Below the pieces are notes generated by a model. That model saw only the letters and a program-made list of their open reading frames with translations. It was not told the DNA's origin and did no database searches. Shown here piece by piece: positions 9,926 to 20,736 of a DNA stretch of 64,000 nt. The stretch spans positions 2,046,001-2,110,000 of the forward strand of contig NZ_LT629771.1 in the NCBI RefSeq assembly GCF_900105175.1, given 5' to 3'. Position 1 is the first letter of the stretch; each line of letters begins with the position of its first letter. Made by a program: the position numbers and the translations under genes. Origin of the DNA: Jiangella sp. DSM 45060 (GTDB lineage Bacteria; Actinomycetota; Actinomycetes; Jiangellales; Jiangellaceae).

Positions 9926-11437
9926 GTGATCGCGACGCCGGCCGTGGTGCCCACTTTCATCCCCAGCCCGAGCAGCAATTCGATCGACGTCTTCGGGTTC
10001 GAGCTGAGGGCCTACGCACTGTGCATCATGGCCGGCATCGTCGTGGCGATCTGGCTCACCAACCGGCGCTGGCTGGCCCGCGGCGGCGAGGCCGGCGTCG
10101 TCGCCGACATCGCGGTGTGGGCGGTGCCGTTCGGCATCATCGGCGGGCGCATCTACCACGTCATCACCGACAACCAGCTCTACTTCCGCGAGGGCAAGGA
10201 CCCCTGGCAGGCGCTGGAGATCTGGAAGGGCGGCCTGGGCATCTGGGGCGCCATCGCCATGGGCGCCCTCGGCGTCTGGATCGCCTGCCGTCGCCGCGGC
10301 GTCCCGTTCGCCGCCATGGCCGACGCCGCAGCGCCCGGCATCCTGTTCGCCCAGGCGCTGGGGCGCGTGGGCAACTGGTTCAACCAGGAGCTGTTCGGCA
10401 AGCCGACGGACCTGCCGTGGGGGCTGGAGATCGCTCCCGCGCACCGCCCCGACGGCTACGCCGACATCGAGACCTTCCACCCCACGTTCCTCTACGAGGC
10501 GCTGTGGGCGGTCGCGGTGGCGTTCCTGCTGCTGTGGCTCGACAAGCGGTACACCATCGGCCACGGCCGGCTGTTCGCGCTGTACGTGGCCGGTTACACG
10601 CTGGGCCGTGGGTTCTGGGAGTACCTGCGCATCGACCCCGCCAACCACATCTTCGGCGTCCGGGTGAACCTGTGGGTGTCCGGGCTGATCTTCGTGGCGG
10701 CGATGGCCTACTTCTTCTGGTCGCTCAAGCGCCACCCCGGCCGCGAGGACCCCGAGGAACTGCGCGGCTACTACGACCAGCCCGACCCCTTCGACGACAA
10801 GGGCAAGGCCGAGGACGAGACGCCGATCACGCTCCCGGACGACGAGCCGGAGAACGACAAGCCGGCCGACGAGAAGAAGGCCGACGAGAAGAAACCCGCG
10901 GCCGAGAAGTCGAAGTCGGCGGACGAGTCGAAGCCGGCCGAGGAGCCGAAGCCGGCGGACGAGGCGAAGCCGGCGGGTGAGGCGAAGCCGGCCGAGGAGT
11001 CGAAGTCGTCCGAGCCCGAGGAGAAGGCGGCCGCCGGCGAGAAGCCGGGGTCGGCGGCGAAGAAGACGAGCGCCGCCACCGTCACGGCCCTCGCCACGAC
11101 GACGGCCAGCACGACCGCGGCGAAGAAGGCCACGGCCAAGAAGGCGACGCCGGCCAAGAAGACGCCGGCCAAGAAGACCACGGCGGCCGCGAAGAAGACG
11201 TCAGCGGCGAAGAAGGCAGCGCCCGAGAACGCCGCCGACGTCGCTACGCCGGACGCCCCCGCCGCGGCGAAGAAGGCTCCGGACGCCAGGAAGACCACGA
11301 CCAAGAAGTCCGCCGCGAAGAAGGCCACGACGGCGACGACGGAGGCTACGACGGGGGCGCCGCAGCAGGCATCGGCGCAGGTACCGTCGGAGGCGTCGGC
11401 CGCCGACTCGGCAGGTTCGCCCGCCGACGGGAACTGA
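9926..11437 (+). CDS. lgt: Prolipoprotein diacylglyceryl transferase with long histone-like C-terminal tail
   Basis: Transfers diacylglycerol to the lipobox Cys of prelipoproteins in the membrane. Residues 1-275 form the seven-helix Lgt core, with GGRIYHV (conserved HG-loop region), GRVGNWFNQELFGKPTDLPWG (the Lgt signature, split here as GRVGNWFNQE and LFGKPTDLPWG) and RGFWEYLRID. The remaining 220 residues are hydrophilic: first Glu/Lys/Pro repeats (DEKK, DEAKPAG), then Ala/Lys repeats such as AKKATPAKK that resemble histone H1. Extended Lgt tails are known in Actinobacteria such as Mycobacterium. GTG 9926 gives a sensible N-terminus. Lipoprotein substrates in this window include the livK products and the DUF305 fusion. 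Confidence 0.95.
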   Translation: MIATPAVVPTFIPSPSSNSIDVFGFELRAYALCIMAGIVVAIWLTNRRWLARGGEAGVVADIAVWAVPFGIIGGRIYHVITDNQLYFREGKDPWQALEIWKGGLGIWGAIAMGALGVWIACRRRGVPFAAMADAAAPGILFAQALGRVGNWFNQELFGKPTDLPWGLEIAPAHRPDGYADIETFHPTFLYEALWAVAVAFLLLWLDKRYTIGHGRLFALYVAGYTLGRGFWEYLRIDPANHIFGVRVNLWVSGLIFVAAMAYFFWSLKRHPGREDPEELRGYYDQPDPFDDKGKAEDETPITLPDDEPENDKPADEKKADEKKPAAEKSKSADESKPAEEPKPADEAKPAGEAKPAEESKSSEPEEKAAAGEKPGSAAKKTSAATVTALATTTASTTAAKKATAKKATPAKKTPAKKTTAAAKKTSAAKKAAPENAADVATPDAPAAAKKAPDARKTTTKKSAAKKATTATTEATTGAPQQASAQVPSEASAADSAGSPADGN

Positions 11438-11439
11438 CG

Positions 11440-11900
11440 CGGCCGCTGGTTCTCGGTTCGCCGGGGTCGCCGTTCGCCGGGTGCTCGGTTGGCCGGGCTC
11501 TCGTTGGCTTGGGCTGCCGCGTGGGCCTGCCCCTGCTGCTCTCGATTGTCGGGGGCGCGGGTGGCCGCCTCAAGCGGACCGTTTGGCGCTTCGCGCGACG
11601 CGTGACCGCTTGACCCGGCCGCCCGCGCCCCCGTTCAAGCAGCGACAGGGGGCCGGCCGGACAATGGGCCCGGCTTCCCTGCTCGCTGTGCTCTTGGTCC
11701 GCTGGCCGCTCACTGGCCGCAGGCGGCGTTACGGCTACCGACTCCACTGGGATGACAGGTTCGCTGGCCGCTGCCGGGTCGGCTTGTGGGTCGGCTACCG
11801 GCTCCGCCGTTGGTCCAGGTCCGCTGGCCGCGTACTGCCGCTCACTGGGCGCTTCGGGATGTGGCCACCGGTTCTGCTCGACTCGTCGTTGGCTGGCCTC
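11440..11900. repeat. Dispersed repeat of about 400 bp, copy 1, with long internal hairpin
   Basis: The 800-bp interval after lgt contains no gene that I can support. From about 11460 to 11900 it closely matches 60141-60560; shared blocks include CTGCTGCTCTCGATTGTCGG, GTTTGGCGCTTCGCGCG, GACCGCTTGACCCGGCCGCC and GGTCCGCTGGCCGCTCAC. Inside, 11551-11579 and 11604-11632 form imperfect 29-nt inverted arms (GGGGGCGCGGGTGGCCG against CGGCCGCCCGCGCCCCC, then CAAGCGG against CCGCTTG), giving a strong hairpin that could also terminate lgt transcripts. The rest up to 12139 is low-similarity GC-rich sequence. Confidence 0.8.
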
Positions 11901-12139
11901 CTCTGCTCGTCGGTGGCGTGTCGCGGTGCGGGACGTTACGAAACGGCCACGAACCGCCCTCGCCACGCCGGGGGCGGTGCCGTTCGCACTACATGGACGT
12001 CAATGTACTTGTGCGGTCCGACAGTCCGCTGGCCTCACGATCTGCGGCGACGACCGGGCATCGGTGGAGAATCCGATGATCAACAGCGGGTTCTCGCCTA
12101 GGTGTGCGGCCCCGGTCGCCGATATCATGGAGAGACGCG

Positions 12140-12165
12140 ACAACACACGAGCGCCGAAGTGTTGT
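12140..12165. promoter_or_regulatory. Inverted repeat upstream of gltB (candidate operator)
   Basis: ACAACAC at 12140-12146 and GTGTTGT at 12159-12165 are perfect reverse complements separated by 12 bases, 75 bp upstream of the gltB ATG. TAATGT-like sequence follows immediately and could be a -10 element. The regulator is unknown; this is a candidate site only. Confidence 0.4.
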
Positions 12166-12240
12166 AATGTCCACGAAACTTCACGCACGGGCCAGAGCCG
12201 TCCCTGCACCCGCCGCCAGTCTCACGACGACGGGAGTGCC

Positions 12241-15200
12241 ATGCGCCTCACGCCTCACCCCCAGGGCTTCGACCGCCAGGGTCTCTACGACCCGCGGTTC
12301 GAGCACGACGCCTGCGGCGTCGCCTTCGTGGCGACGCTCGACGGCGTGGCCAGCCGCGCGATCGTCGACCGCGGGCTGACCGCCCTGAGCAACCTCGACC
12401 ACCGGGGAGCCTCGGGCGCCGAGCCCGACTCCGGCGACGGTGCCGGCATCCTCATCCAGATCCCCGACGCGTTCTGCCGGGCGGTCGCGGGCGTCGAGCT
12501 GCCCGCCGCCGGCCACTACGCCACGGGGCTGGCCTTCATCCCCGACGACGACGCGCAGGACGCCGAGATCGTCGCGGCCACCGACCGCATCGCCGCCGAC
12601 GAGGGCCTGACGGTGCTCGCCTGGCGCGAGGTGCCCACCACGCCGGGGCTGCTGGGCAAGACGGCCCGCTCGACGCTGCCGCGCGTCCGCCAGCTGTTCG
12701 TCGCCTCCGACGACGGCGCGGCGAGCGGCATCGAGCTCGACCGCAAGGCGTTCGCCCTGCGCAAGCGGCTCGAGCGCACCACCGGCGCCTACTTCCCGAG
12801 CCTGTCGTCGCGCACCATGGTCTACAAGGGCATGCTGACGACCGGCCAGCTGGAGCCGTTCTTCCCCGACCTCTCCGACGAGCGCCTGGCCTCGGCCATC
12901 GCCGTCGTGCACTCGCGGTTCTCGACGAACACGTTCCCGAGCTGGCCGCTGGCGCACCCGTATCGCTTCGTCGCGCACAACGGCGAGATCAACACCGTCC
13001 AGGGCAACCGCAACTGGATGCGCGCCCGCGAGTCGCAGCTGGCCAGCGACGTCATCGGCGGCGACCTCGCCCGGCTGTTCCCGGTCATCGCGCCCGACGG
13101 CAGCGACTCCGCCAGCTTCGACGAGGTGCTCGAGCTGCTGCACCTGGGCGGGCGCAGCCTGCCGCACGCGGTGCGCATGATGATCCCCGAGGCGTGGGAG
13201 AACCACCAGGGCATCTCGAAGGCGCGGCGCGACTTCTTCGAGTTCCACAGCACCATCATGGAGCCGTGGGACGGCCCGGCCGCGGTCGTCTTCACCGACG
13301 GCGACCTCGTCGGCGCCGTGCTCGACCGCAACGGCCTGCGCCCGGGCCGGTACTGGATCACCGACGACGGCCTGGTCGTGCTCGCGTCCGAGGCCGGCGT
13401 CCTCGACCTCGACCCGTCGACGGTCGTGCGCAAGGGCCGGCTCGAGCCGGGCCGCATGTTCCTCGTCGACGTCGCCGGCCACAAGGTCATGGACGACGAC
13501 GAGGTCATGGACAAGCTGGCCGCGCAAGAGCCGTACGGCGAGTGGCTGCACGCCGGCCTGGTCCGCCTCGGCGACCTCCCCGAGCGCGAGCACGTCGTGC
13601 ACACCCACGCCAGCGTCACGCGGCGCCAGCAGACCTTCGGCTACACCGAGGAAGAGCTGCGGCTGCTGCTCGCGCCCATGGCGAAGGCCGGCGCCGAGCC
13701 GATCGGATCGATGGGCACCGATACCCCCATCGCGGCGCTGTCGAACCGGCCGCGGCTGCTGTTCGACTACTTCTCGCAGCTGTTCGCGCAGGTCACGAAC
13801 CCGCCGCTGGACGCCATCCGGGAAGAGCTGGTCACGTCGCTCAACGGCACCGTCGGTCCCGAGGGCAACCTGCTCGACCCCGGCCCGGCGTCGTGCCGCC
13901 AGCTGGTGCTGCCGTTCCCGGTCATCGACAACGATCAACTCGCGAAGATCATCCACGTCAACCGCGACGGCGACCTCCCGGGCTACGCCACCCACATCAT
14001 CCGCGGCCTGTACGACGTCGCCGGCGGGGGAGCGGAGCTGGGCCGGCGGCTGGCCGAGATCTGCGCCGAGGCGTCGAAGGCCATCGAGTCCGGCGCGCGC
14101 ATCATCGTGCTGTCCGACCGCAACTCCGACACCACGCTGGCGCCCATCCCGTCGCTGCTGCTCACCGCCGCGGTGCACCACCACCTCATCCGCGAGAAGA
14201 GCCGCACCAAGGTCGGCCTGGTCATCGAGGCCGGCGACGTCCGCGAGGTGCACCACGTCGCGCTGCTGATCGGCTACGGCGCCGGCGCGGTCAACCCGTA
14301 CCTCGCCATGGAGAGCGTCGAGGACCTCGTCCGCCAGGGCACCCTGCTGCCCGGCGTCAGCCCGCAGAAGGCGGTCGCCAACCTCATCAAGGCGCTCGGC
14401 AAGGGCGTGCTCAAGGTCATGAGCAAGATGGGCGTCTCGACGGTCGCCTCCTACACCGGCGCGCAGATCTTCGAGGCGGTCGGCCTGGCCCAGGAGGTCG
14501 TCGACAAGTACTTCACCGGCACCACCTCCCGGCTCGGCGGCATCGGCCTCGACGTCGTCGCCGAAGAGGTGCGGCGCCGCCACGCCCAGGCCTACCCGCG
14601 CGGCGGCAGCGCCACCCGGCACCGCAAGCTCGAGGTCGGCGGCGAGTACCAGTGGCGGCGCGAGGGCGAGCCGCACCTGTTCGACCCCGAGACGGTGTTC
14701 CGGCTGCAGCACTCCACCCGGGCCGGGCGCTACGACGTCTTCAAGCAGTACACCGAGCAGGTGAACGAGCAGTCCAAGCGGCTGATGACGCTGCGCGGGC
14801 TGTTCCGGCTCAAGACCGGGCAGCTCCCGCCGGTGCCGATCGACGAGGTCGAGAGCATCGAGAGCATCGTCAAGCGGTTCTCCACCGGTGCCATGTCGTA
14901 CGGCTCCATCAGCCGCGAGGCGCACGAGACCCTCGCCATCGCGATGAACCGCCTCGGCGGCAAGTCCAACACCGGCGAGGGCGGCGAAGACGCCGACCGG
15001 CTGTACGACCCCGAGCGGCGCAGCGCCATCAAGCAGGTGGCCAGCGGCCGGTTCGGCGTGACGTCGGACTACCTGAGCAACGCCGACGACATCCAGATCA
15101 AGATGGCGCAGGGCGCGAAGCCCGGCGAGGGCGGCCAGCTGCCCGGGCACAAGGTGTACCCGTGGGTGGCGCGCACCCGCCACTCCACGCCGGGCGTCGG

Positions 15201-16773
15201 ACTCATCTCGCCGCCGCCGCACCACGACATCTACTCCATCGAGGACCTCAAGCAGCTCATCCACGACCTCAAGAACGCCAACCCGGCCGCCCGCATCCAC
15301 GTCAAGCTGGTCGCCGAGGTCGGCGTCGGCACGGTCGCCGCGGGCGTCTCCAAGGCGCACGCCGACGTCGTGCTGATCTCCGGCCACGACGGCGGCACCG
15401 GCGCCGCGCCGCTGACCAGCCTCAAGCACGCCGGCGGCCCGTGGGAGCTCGGCCTGGCCGAGACGCAGCAGACGCTGCTGCTCAACGGCCTGCGCGACCG
15501 CATCGTCGTGCAGACCGACGGCCAGCTCAAGACCGGCCGCGACGTCGTCGTCGCGGCCCTGCTGGGCGCCGAGGAGTACGGCTTCGCCACCGCGCCGCTG
15601 GTGGTGTCGGGCTGCATCATGATGCGGGTCTGCCACCTCGACACCTGCCCGGTGGGCGTCGCCACGCAGAACCCGGAGCTGCGCAAGAAGTTCACCGGCC
15701 GGCCCGAGTTCGTCGTCACGTTCTTCGAGTACATCGCGCAGGAGGTGCGCGAGTACCTCGCCGAGCTGGGGCTGCGCAGCCTCGACGACGCCATCGGCCG
15801 GGCCGACCTCCTCGACACCGAGGCCGCCGTCGGCCACTGGAAGGCCGCCGGGCTCGACCTCTCGCCCGTCCTGCACGTGCCCGAGCTGCCCGACGGCGCC
15901 GCCCGGCGCCAGGTGGTCGGCCAGGACCACGGGCTCGAGAAGGCGCTCGACAACCAGCTCATCGCGCTGGCCACCGACGCGCTCGAGCACGGCGAGCCGG
16001 TGCGCGTCCAGCTCGAGGTGCGCAACGTCAACCGCACCGTCGGCACCATGCTCGGCCACGAGGTCACCAAGCGCACCTCCGGCGCCGGCCTGCCCCCCGA
16101 CACCATCGACGTCACGTTCACCGGCTCGGCCGGGCAGTCGTTCGGCGCGTTCCTGCCGTCCGGCGTCACGCTGCGGCTCGAGGGCGACGTCAACGACTAC
16201 CTCGCCAAGGGGCTGTCGGGCGGCCGCGTCATCGTCCGCCCCGACCGCGCCGCGCCGTTCGCAGCCGAAGAGAACATCATCGCCGGCAACGTCGCCGCCT
16301 ACGGCGCCACCGGCGGCGAGCTGTACGTCCGCGGGCTCGTGGGCGAGCGGTTCTGCGTGCGCAACTCCGGCGTCACCGCCGTCGTCGAGGGTGTCGGCGA
16401 CCACGCGCTCGAGTACATGACCGGCGGCACCGCCGTCATCCTCGGCCGCACCGGCCGCAACATCGCCGCCGGCATGTCCGGCGGCACGGCGTTCGTGCTC
16501 GACCTCGACACCAGCCGGGTCAACCCCGACATGGTCGAGATCGAGACGCCCGACGCCGGCGAGCTGGCCCGGCTGCACGGCATCATCTCGACGTACCACC
16601 ACGAGACCGGCTCGGCCGTCGCCGAGGCGCTGCTGGCCGACTGGCCGGCGTCGATGGCCCGGTTCTCCCTCATCATGCCCACGGACTACAAGCGAGTGCT
16701 CGCCGCCAAGGCCGCCGCCGAGCGCGATGGACGCGATGTCGACGTCGCGATCATGGAGGCGGCGCATGGCTGA
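12241..16773 (+). CDS. gltB: Glutamate synthase (NADPH) large subunit
   Basis: Makes two glutamates from glutamine and 2-oxoglutarate. The 1510-residue product starts with a short propeptide; Cys25 in [10 protein letters not shown] is the expected N-terminal nucleophile of the class II glutaminase domain (about 25-430). Next come the central domain, the FMN-binding synthase domain (about 850-1200, with [14 protein letters not shown] and the 3Fe-4S motif [15 protein letters not shown]) and a C-terminal glycine-rich GXGXG beta-helix (about 1270-1480). ATG 12241 with GGGAG upstream gives the conserved start; upstream extension is unconserved. The stop overlaps gltD by eight bases. Confidence 0.97.
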   Translation: MRLTPHPQGFDRQGLYDPRFEHDACGVAFVATLDGVASRAIVDRGLTALSNLDHRGASGAEPDSGDGAGILIQIPDAFCRAVAGVELPAAGHYATGLAFIPDDDAQDAEIVAATDRIAADEGLTVLAWREVPTTPGLLGKTARSTLPRVRQLFVASDDGAASGIELDRKAFALRKRLERTTGAYFPSLSSRTMVYKGMLTTGQLEPFFPDLSDERLASAIAVVHSRFSTNTFPSWPLAHPYRFVAHNGEINTVQGNRNWMRARESQLASDVIGGDLARLFPVIAPDGSDSASFDEVLELLHLGGRSLPHAVRMMIPEAWENHQGISKARRDFFEFHSTIMEPWDGPAAVVFTDGDLVGAVLDRNGLRPGRYWITDDGLVVLASEAGVLDLDPSTVVRKGRLEPGRMFLVDVAGHKVMDDDEVMDKLAAQEPYGEWLHAGLVRLGDLPEREHVVHTHASVTRRQQTFGYTEEELRLLLAPMAKAGAEPIGSMGTDTPIAALSNRPRLLFDYFSQLFAQVTNPPLDAIREELVTSLNGTVGPEGNLLDPGPASCRQLVLPFPVIDNDQLAKIIHVNRDGDLPGYATHIIRGLYDVAGGGAELGRRLAEICAEASKAIESGARIIVLSDRNSDTTLAPIPSLLLTAAVHHHLIREKSRTKVGLVIEAGDVREVHHVALLIGYGAGAVNPYLAMESVEDLVRQGTLLPGVSPQKAVANLIKALGKGVLKVMSKMGVSTVASYTGAQIFEAVGLAQEVVDKYFTGTTSRLGGIGLDVVAEEVRRRHAQAYPRGGSATRHRKLEVGGEYQWRREGEPHLFDPETVFRLQHSTRAGRYDVFKQYTEQVNEQSKRLMTLRGLFRLKTGQLPPVPIDEVESIESIVKRFSTGAMSYGSISREAHETLAIAMNRLGGKSNTGEGGEDADRLYDPERRSAIKQVASGRFGVTSDYLSNADDIQIKMAQGAKPGEGGQLPGHKVYPWVARTRHSTPGVGLISPPPHHDIYSIEDLKQLIHDLKNANPAARIHVKLVAEVGVGTVAAGVSKAHADVVLISGHDGGTGAAPLTSLKHAGGPWELGLAETQQTLLLNGLRDRIVVQTDGQLKTGRDVVVAALLGAEEYGFATAPLVVSGCIMMRVCHLDTCPVGVATQNPELRKKFTGRPEFVVTFFEYIAQEVREYLAELGLRSLDDAIGRADLLDTEAAVGHWKAAGLDLSPVLHVPELPDGAARRQVVGQDHGLEKALDNQLIALATDALEHGEPVRVQLEVRNVNRTVGTMLGHEVTKRTSGAGLPPDTIDVTFTGSAGQSFGAFLPSGVTLRLEGDVNDYLAKGLSGGRVIVRPDRAAPFAAEENIIAGNVAAYGATGGELYVRGLVGERFCVRNSGVTAVVEGVGDHALEYMTGGTAVILGRTGRNIAAGMSGGTAFVLDLDTSRVNPDMVEIETPDAGELARLHGIISTYHHETGSAVAEALLADWPASMARFSLIMPTDYKRVLAAKAAAERDGRDVDVAIMEAAHG

Positions 16774-18232
16774 CCCACGAGGCTTCCTGAAGACGCAGCG
16801 CCAGGGCGCCACACCGCGCCCGGTCGAGGAGCGGCTGCGCGACTGGAACGAGGTCTATCCCGCACCGGGCATCGGCCGCACGCTGCTGCCGATCATCGTC
16901 GAGCAGGCCGGGCGTTGCATGGACTGCGGCATCCCGTTCTGCCACCACGGCTGCCCGCTGGGCAACCTCATCCCCGAGTGGAACGACCTCGTCTGGCGCG
17001 ACGACTGGAAGGTGGCGGCCGAGCGGCTGCACGCCACGAACAACTTCCCCGAGTTCACCGGGCGGCTGTGCCCGGCGCCGTGCGAGGCGGCCTGCGTGGT
17101 CGCCATCGCCGACGACGCCGTCACCATCAAGAACGTCGAGGTGTCGATCATCGACAAGGCGTTCGACGAGGGCTGGGTGGTGCCGCTGCCGCCGGAGCGG
17201 CTGACCGACCGCACCGTGGCCGTCATCGGCTCCGGGCCGGCCGGGCTCGCCGTCGCCCAGCAGCTGACCCGCGCCGGGCACACCGTCGCCGTCTACGAGC
17301 GGGCCGACCGCGCCGGCGGGCTGCTGCGCTACGGCATCCCCGAGTTCAAGATGGAGAAGCGCCATCTCGATCGCCGGCTCGACCAGATGCGCGCCGAGGG
17401 CACCATCTTCCGTACCGGCGTCGAGGTCGGCGCCGCCATCACCGGCAAGGAGCTGCGGGCCCGCTACGACGCCGTCGTGCTGGCCGTGGGCGCCACCGAC
17501 TGGCGCGACCTCCCCATCCCGGGCCGCGAGCTGGCCGGCGTCCACCAGGCCATGGAGTACCTGCCGCAGGCCAACCGCAGCTCGCTCGGCGAGACCGTCC
17601 CCGGCCAGATCAGCGCCGAGGGCAAGCACGTCGTCATCATCGGCGGCGGCGACACCGGCGCCGACTGCCTGGGCACCGCCCACCGGCAGGGCGCGGCGTC
17701 GGTCACGCAGCTCGAGATCATGCCCGAGCCGCCCGGCACCCGGCACCCGGCCACGCCGTGGCCCACCTGGCCGCTCATGCTGCGCACGTCCAGCGCCCAC
17801 GAGGAGGGCGGCGAGCGCGTCTACGCCGTCTCCACCCTGGAGTTCACCGGCCAGGACGGCCGCGTCACGGCGCTGCGGGTGGTCGAGGTCGAGCGCACGG
17901 CGTCGGGCTTCGAGCCGGTGCCCGGCACCGAGCGCGACCTCCCGGCCGACCTCGTCCTGCTGGCCATGGGGTTCGTCGGGCCGGAGAAGTCGGCGCTGGT
18001 CGAGCAGCTCGGCGTCGACCTCGACGCCCGCGGCAACATCGTCCGCGACGACTCCTTCGAGACGACCATCCCGGGCGTCTTCGTGGCCGGCGACGCCGGG
18101 CGCGGCCAGTCGCTGATCGTGTGGGCCATCGCGGAGGGCCGTTCGGTCGCCGCGGCGGTCGACCGGAAGCTGACCGGGGTCGACCGCCTGCCGTCCCCGG
18201 TCTCGCCCACCGACCGTCCGCTCGCAGTGTGA
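16766..18232 (+). CDS. gltD: Glutamate synthase small subunit
   Basis: FAD-dependent subunit that passes electrons from NADPH to GltB. The 488-residue protein has two N-terminal Cys clusters for 4Fe-4S centres ([14 protein letters not shown] near residue 50 and [10 protein letters not shown] near 108). It also has the FAD-binding [13 protein letters not shown] near 154, the second dinucleotide fold [11 protein letters not shown] near 292, and the C-terminal [17 protein letters not shown]. Translation starts at ATG 16766 inside the last codons of gltB, consistent with a coupled two-subunit operon. Confidence 0.97.
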   Translation: MADPRGFLKTQRQGATPRPVEERLRDWNEVYPAPGIGRTLLPIIVEQAGRCMDCGIPFCHHGCPLGNLIPEWNDLVWRDDWKVAAERLHATNNFPEFTGRLCPAPCEAACVVAIADDAVTIKNVEVSIIDKAFDEGWVVPLPPERLTDRTVAVIGSGPAGLAVAQQLTRAGHTVAVYERADRAGGLLRYGIPEFKMEKRHLDRRLDQMRAEGTIFRTGVEVGAAITGKELRARYDAVVLAVGATDWRDLPIPGRELAGVHQAMEYLPQANRSSLGETVPGQISAEGKHVVIIGGGDTGADCLGTAHRQGAASVTQLEIMPEPPGTRHPATPWPTWPLMLRTSSAHEEGGERVYAVSTLEFTGQDGRVTALRVVEVERTASGFEPVPGTERDLPADLVLLAMGFVGPEKSALVEQLGVDLDARGNIVRDDSFETTIPGVFVAGDAGRGQSLIVWAIAEGRSVAAAVDRKLTGVDRLPSPVSPTDRPLAV

Positions 18233-18259
18233 GCCCGAGAATGAGTAGTGTTGGCGGAC

Positions 18260-19699
18260 GTGCGTAGAGCGAAGATTGTTTGCACTCTTGGTCCAGCGAC
18301 CGACTCGCCTGAGCGGCTGCGGGAACTGATCGACGTCGGCATGGACGTCGCGCGGTTCAACCTCAGCCACGGGAGCCACGCGGAGCACGAGGAACGGTAC
18401 CTGCGAGTGCGCAAGGCGGCCACCGAGGCCGAGCGCAACGTGGGCGTCCTCGTCGACCTCCAGGGCCCGAAGATCCGGCTCGGCGAGTTCGCCGGCGGCT
18501 CGGCCGAACTGGAGGTCGGCCAGACGTTCGTCATCACGGTCGAGGACGTCGACGGCACCGCCGAGCGGGCGTCCACGACGTACAAGGGGCTGCCCGGCGA
18601 CGTCAGGGCCGGCGACACCGTGCTGATCGACGACGGCCGGCTCTCGCTCGAGGTCACCGAGGTCACCGACACCGACGTCGTCACCACCGTGGTCATCGGC
18701 GGCAAGGTCTCCAACCACAAGGGTCTCAACCTCCCCGGCACCGCCGTCAGCGTGCCGGCGCTGTCCGAGAAGGACATCGACGACCTGCGGTGGGGTCTGC
18801 GCATCGGCGCCGACATGATCGCGCTGTCGTTCGTCCGGTCCGCGGCCGACGTCGACGACGTCCACCGCATCATGGCCGAAGAGGGCGTCCGGCTGCCGGT
18901 CATCGCGAAGGTCGAGAAGCCGCAGGCGGTCGAGAACCTCGCCGAGATCGTCGACGCGTTCGACGGCGTCATGGTCGCCCGCGGCGACCTCGGCGTCGAG
19001 CTGCCGCTGTGGGACGTCCCGCTGGTGCAGAAGACCGCCGTCGAGCTGTGCCGGCGACGGGCCAAGCCGGTCATCGTCGCCACCCAGATGCTCGACTCCA
19101 TGATCACCAACCCGCGGCCCACCCGCGCCGAGACCTCCGACGTCGCCAACGCCGTGCTCGACGGCGCCGACGCCGTCATGCTGTCCGGCGAGACCAGCGT
19201 CGGCGCCTATCCCATCGAGACCGTCACCACCATGGCGAGGATCGTCGAGACCGTCGAGGAACACGGCCTCGAGCGCATCCCGCCGCTGGGCACCAAGCCG
19301 CGCACCAAGGGCGGCGCCATCACGAAGGCCGCGGTCGAGACCGGCGCGCTGCTGGGCGCGAAGTACCTGGTCGCGTTCACGCAGAGCGGCGACTCCGCCC
19401 GCCGCATGGCCCGGCTGCGCCCCGGCATCCCGCTGCTGGCGTTCAGCCCGCTGAGCGCCACCCGGCACCAGTTGGCGCTGTCGTGGGGCATCGAGGCGTT
19501 CACCGCCGAGCACGTCGACCACACCGACGAGATGGTCAAGCAGGTCGACCGCATGCTGCTCGAGCAGGAGCGGTGCCGTCGCGGCGACCTCGTCATCATC
19601 GTCGCGGGGTCCCCGCCCGGCATCCCCGGCTCCACCAACGCCATGCGGGTGCACCGCATCGGCGACGCCGTGGGCAAGGTCGCCCCGGCCTACCACTGA
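18260..19699 (+). CDS. pyk: Pyruvate kinase
   Basis: Transfers phosphate from phosphoenolpyruvate to ADP at the end of glycolysis. The 479-residue protein shows RRAKIVCTLGPATDS, MDVARFNLSHG, LVDLQGPKIRLG, the active-site helix VIAKVEKPQAVENL, MVARGDLGVELP and TQMLDSMITNPRPTRAE, and a regular C-terminal allosteric domain. GTG 18260 is favoured because it matches the usual RRAKIVCTLGPA N-terminus; GTG 18248 and TTG 18251 in the same frame are alternatives, and none has a clear Shine-Dalgarno. It follows gltD by 27 bases. Confidence 0.93.
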   Translation: MRRAKIVCTLGPATDSPERLRELIDVGMDVARFNLSHGSHAEHEERYLRVRKAATEAERNVGVLVDLQGPKIRLGEFAGGSAELEVGQTFVITVEDVDGTAERASTTYKGLPGDVRAGDTVLIDDGRLSLEVTEVTDTDVVTTVVIGGKVSNHKGLNLPGTAVSVPALSEKDIDDLRWGLRIGADMIALSFVRSAADVDDVHRIMAEEGVRLPVIAKVEKPQAVENLAEIVDAFDGVMVARGDLGVELPLWDVPLVQKTAVELCRRRAKPVIVATQMLDSMITNPRPTRAETSDVANAVLDGADAVMLSGETSVGAYPIETVTTMARIVETVEEHGLERIPPLGTKPRTKGGAITKAAVETGALLGAKYLVAFTQSGDSARRMARLRPGIPLLAFSPLSATRHQLALSWGIEAFTAEHVDHTDEMVKQVDRMLLEQERCRRGDLVIIVAGSPPGIPGSTNAMRVHRIGDAVGKVAPAYH

Positions 19700-19723
19700 G
19701 TGGTCGCTGCCGCCGGCCGGCGC

Positions 19724-19939
19724 TCAGGCGTTGGCCGGCTGCAGCACCTCGTCGAGCTGTCCGTCCTTGGCCGACTCGACGATGAGCCGGAACTGCGCGA
19801 GGCTCATCTGCACCCGCTGGCCGAAATCGTCGGTGATGACGACGCGGCGTTCGGGCGGGGCGTTCTGGTCGAGGAACAGCTCGGGGCAGCCGCAGTCGCA
19901 GTTGCCGCAGAACGTCGCGATGTGCTGGAGACGGTCCAT
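19724..19939 (-). CDS. Small Cys-rich protein of unknown function
   Basis: A 71-residue protein starting MDRLQHIATFCGNCDCGCPE and ending DGQLDEVLQPANA. The tight cluster C-x2-C-x-C-x-C within residues 11-18 suggests metal or Fe-S binding, followed by a short beta-rich region (ERRVVITDDFGQRVQMSLAQF). No signal peptide or membrane segment is seen. CAT at 19937-19939 gives the start, with a GAAACGAGG-type purine stretch upstream. It is convergent with pyk and divergent from the LysE-type gene. I do not recognise a characterised family. Confidence 0.7.
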   Translation of the reverse strand: MDRLQHIATFCGNCDCGCPELFLDQNAPPERRVVITDDFGQRVQMSLAQFRLIVESAKDGQLDEVLQPANA

Positions 19940-20090
19940 GGGCGGCCTCGTTTCTCGCGTTCGGAAAGTGCAGCTGCTCCTTTTGGACGATAACCGAACG
20001 GGCCGTTCGACGCACCTCTTGTTCGCCATTGTGGGCACGAGTAAAATCACGCGGGATTCCGTCCGGGTTCGGCCCGGGTTAGGGTGATCC

Positions 20091-20723
20091 GTGACCATCG
20101 GACAGTCCCTGGCGTCGTTCGCCGTCGTCGCCGCACTGCTCACCGTCATTCCCGGACTCGACACCGCGCTGGTGCTGCGGGCCGCCGTCAGCCGCGGCCG
20201 CGGGCACGCCGTCGCGGCCGCGCTGGGCATCGGCGCCGGCTGCCTGGCGTGGGGGGTCGCGGCGGCCGTTGGCGCGTCGGCGCTGCTGGTGGCATCGGAG
20301 ACGGCGTACCGGGTGCTGACGCTGGCCGGCGCGGTCTACCTCGTCGGGCTGGGTGCGCACCTGCTGTGGACGAGCCTGCGCCGGCGTGGCGACGCGTTGC
20401 CCGCGGCGGCGCCGGCGCCGGGGTCGCTGTGGGCGTCGTGGCTGACCGGACTCGGGACGAACATCCTGAATCCGAAGATCGGCGTCTTCTATGTGGCGAC
20501 CATTCCGCAGTTCATTCCCGACGGCACGTCGCCGCTGCTGATGGGAATTGCGCTGGCGATCGTGCACAACCTCATCGGAATGCTCTGGTTCGCGTGCGTC
20601 ATCGGCGGCGCCGGATTCATGGTGCGGGCACTGGGCCGGTCCCGGTTCGCCCGCGTCGCCGACCGCGTGACGGGCGTCGTGCTGGTCGGTTTCGGGCTGC
20701 GGCTGGCGCTGCAGCACCGCTGA
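20091..20723 (+). CDS. LysE/RhtB-family exporter
   Basis: A 210-residue membrane protein with about six hydrophobic helices and the LysE-family pattern. It has an N-terminal PGLDTALVLRAAVSRGRGHAVAAALGIGAGC-type stretch (Pro-Gly at helix 1 end and GR-rich loop) and the central NPKIGVFYVATIPQFIP motif. This family exports amino acids such as lysine, homoserine or threonine; substrate cannot be assigned. GTG 20091 is the first good start; TAGGGTGATCC precedes it. It is monocistronic between two opposite-strand genes. Confidence 0.9.
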   Translation: MTIGQSLASFAVVAALLTVIPGLDTALVLRAAVSRGRGHAVAAALGIGAGCLAWGVAAAVGASALLVASETAYRVLTLAGAVYLVGLGAHLLWTSLRRRGDALPAAAPAPGSLWASWLTGLGTNILNPKIGVFYVATIPQFIPDGTSPLLMGIALAIVHNLIGMLWFACVIGGAGFMVRALGRSRFARVADRVTGVVLVGFGLRLALQHR

Positions 20724-20736
20724 GTCGTCGCCCGGC

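Noticed and set aside
12181-16812. Very long minus-strand open frame antisense to gltB (about 1540 codons)
   Set aside because: It is a shadow caused by high GC and codon bias of gltB; its translation is rich in Arg/Gly/Val with no recognisable domain.
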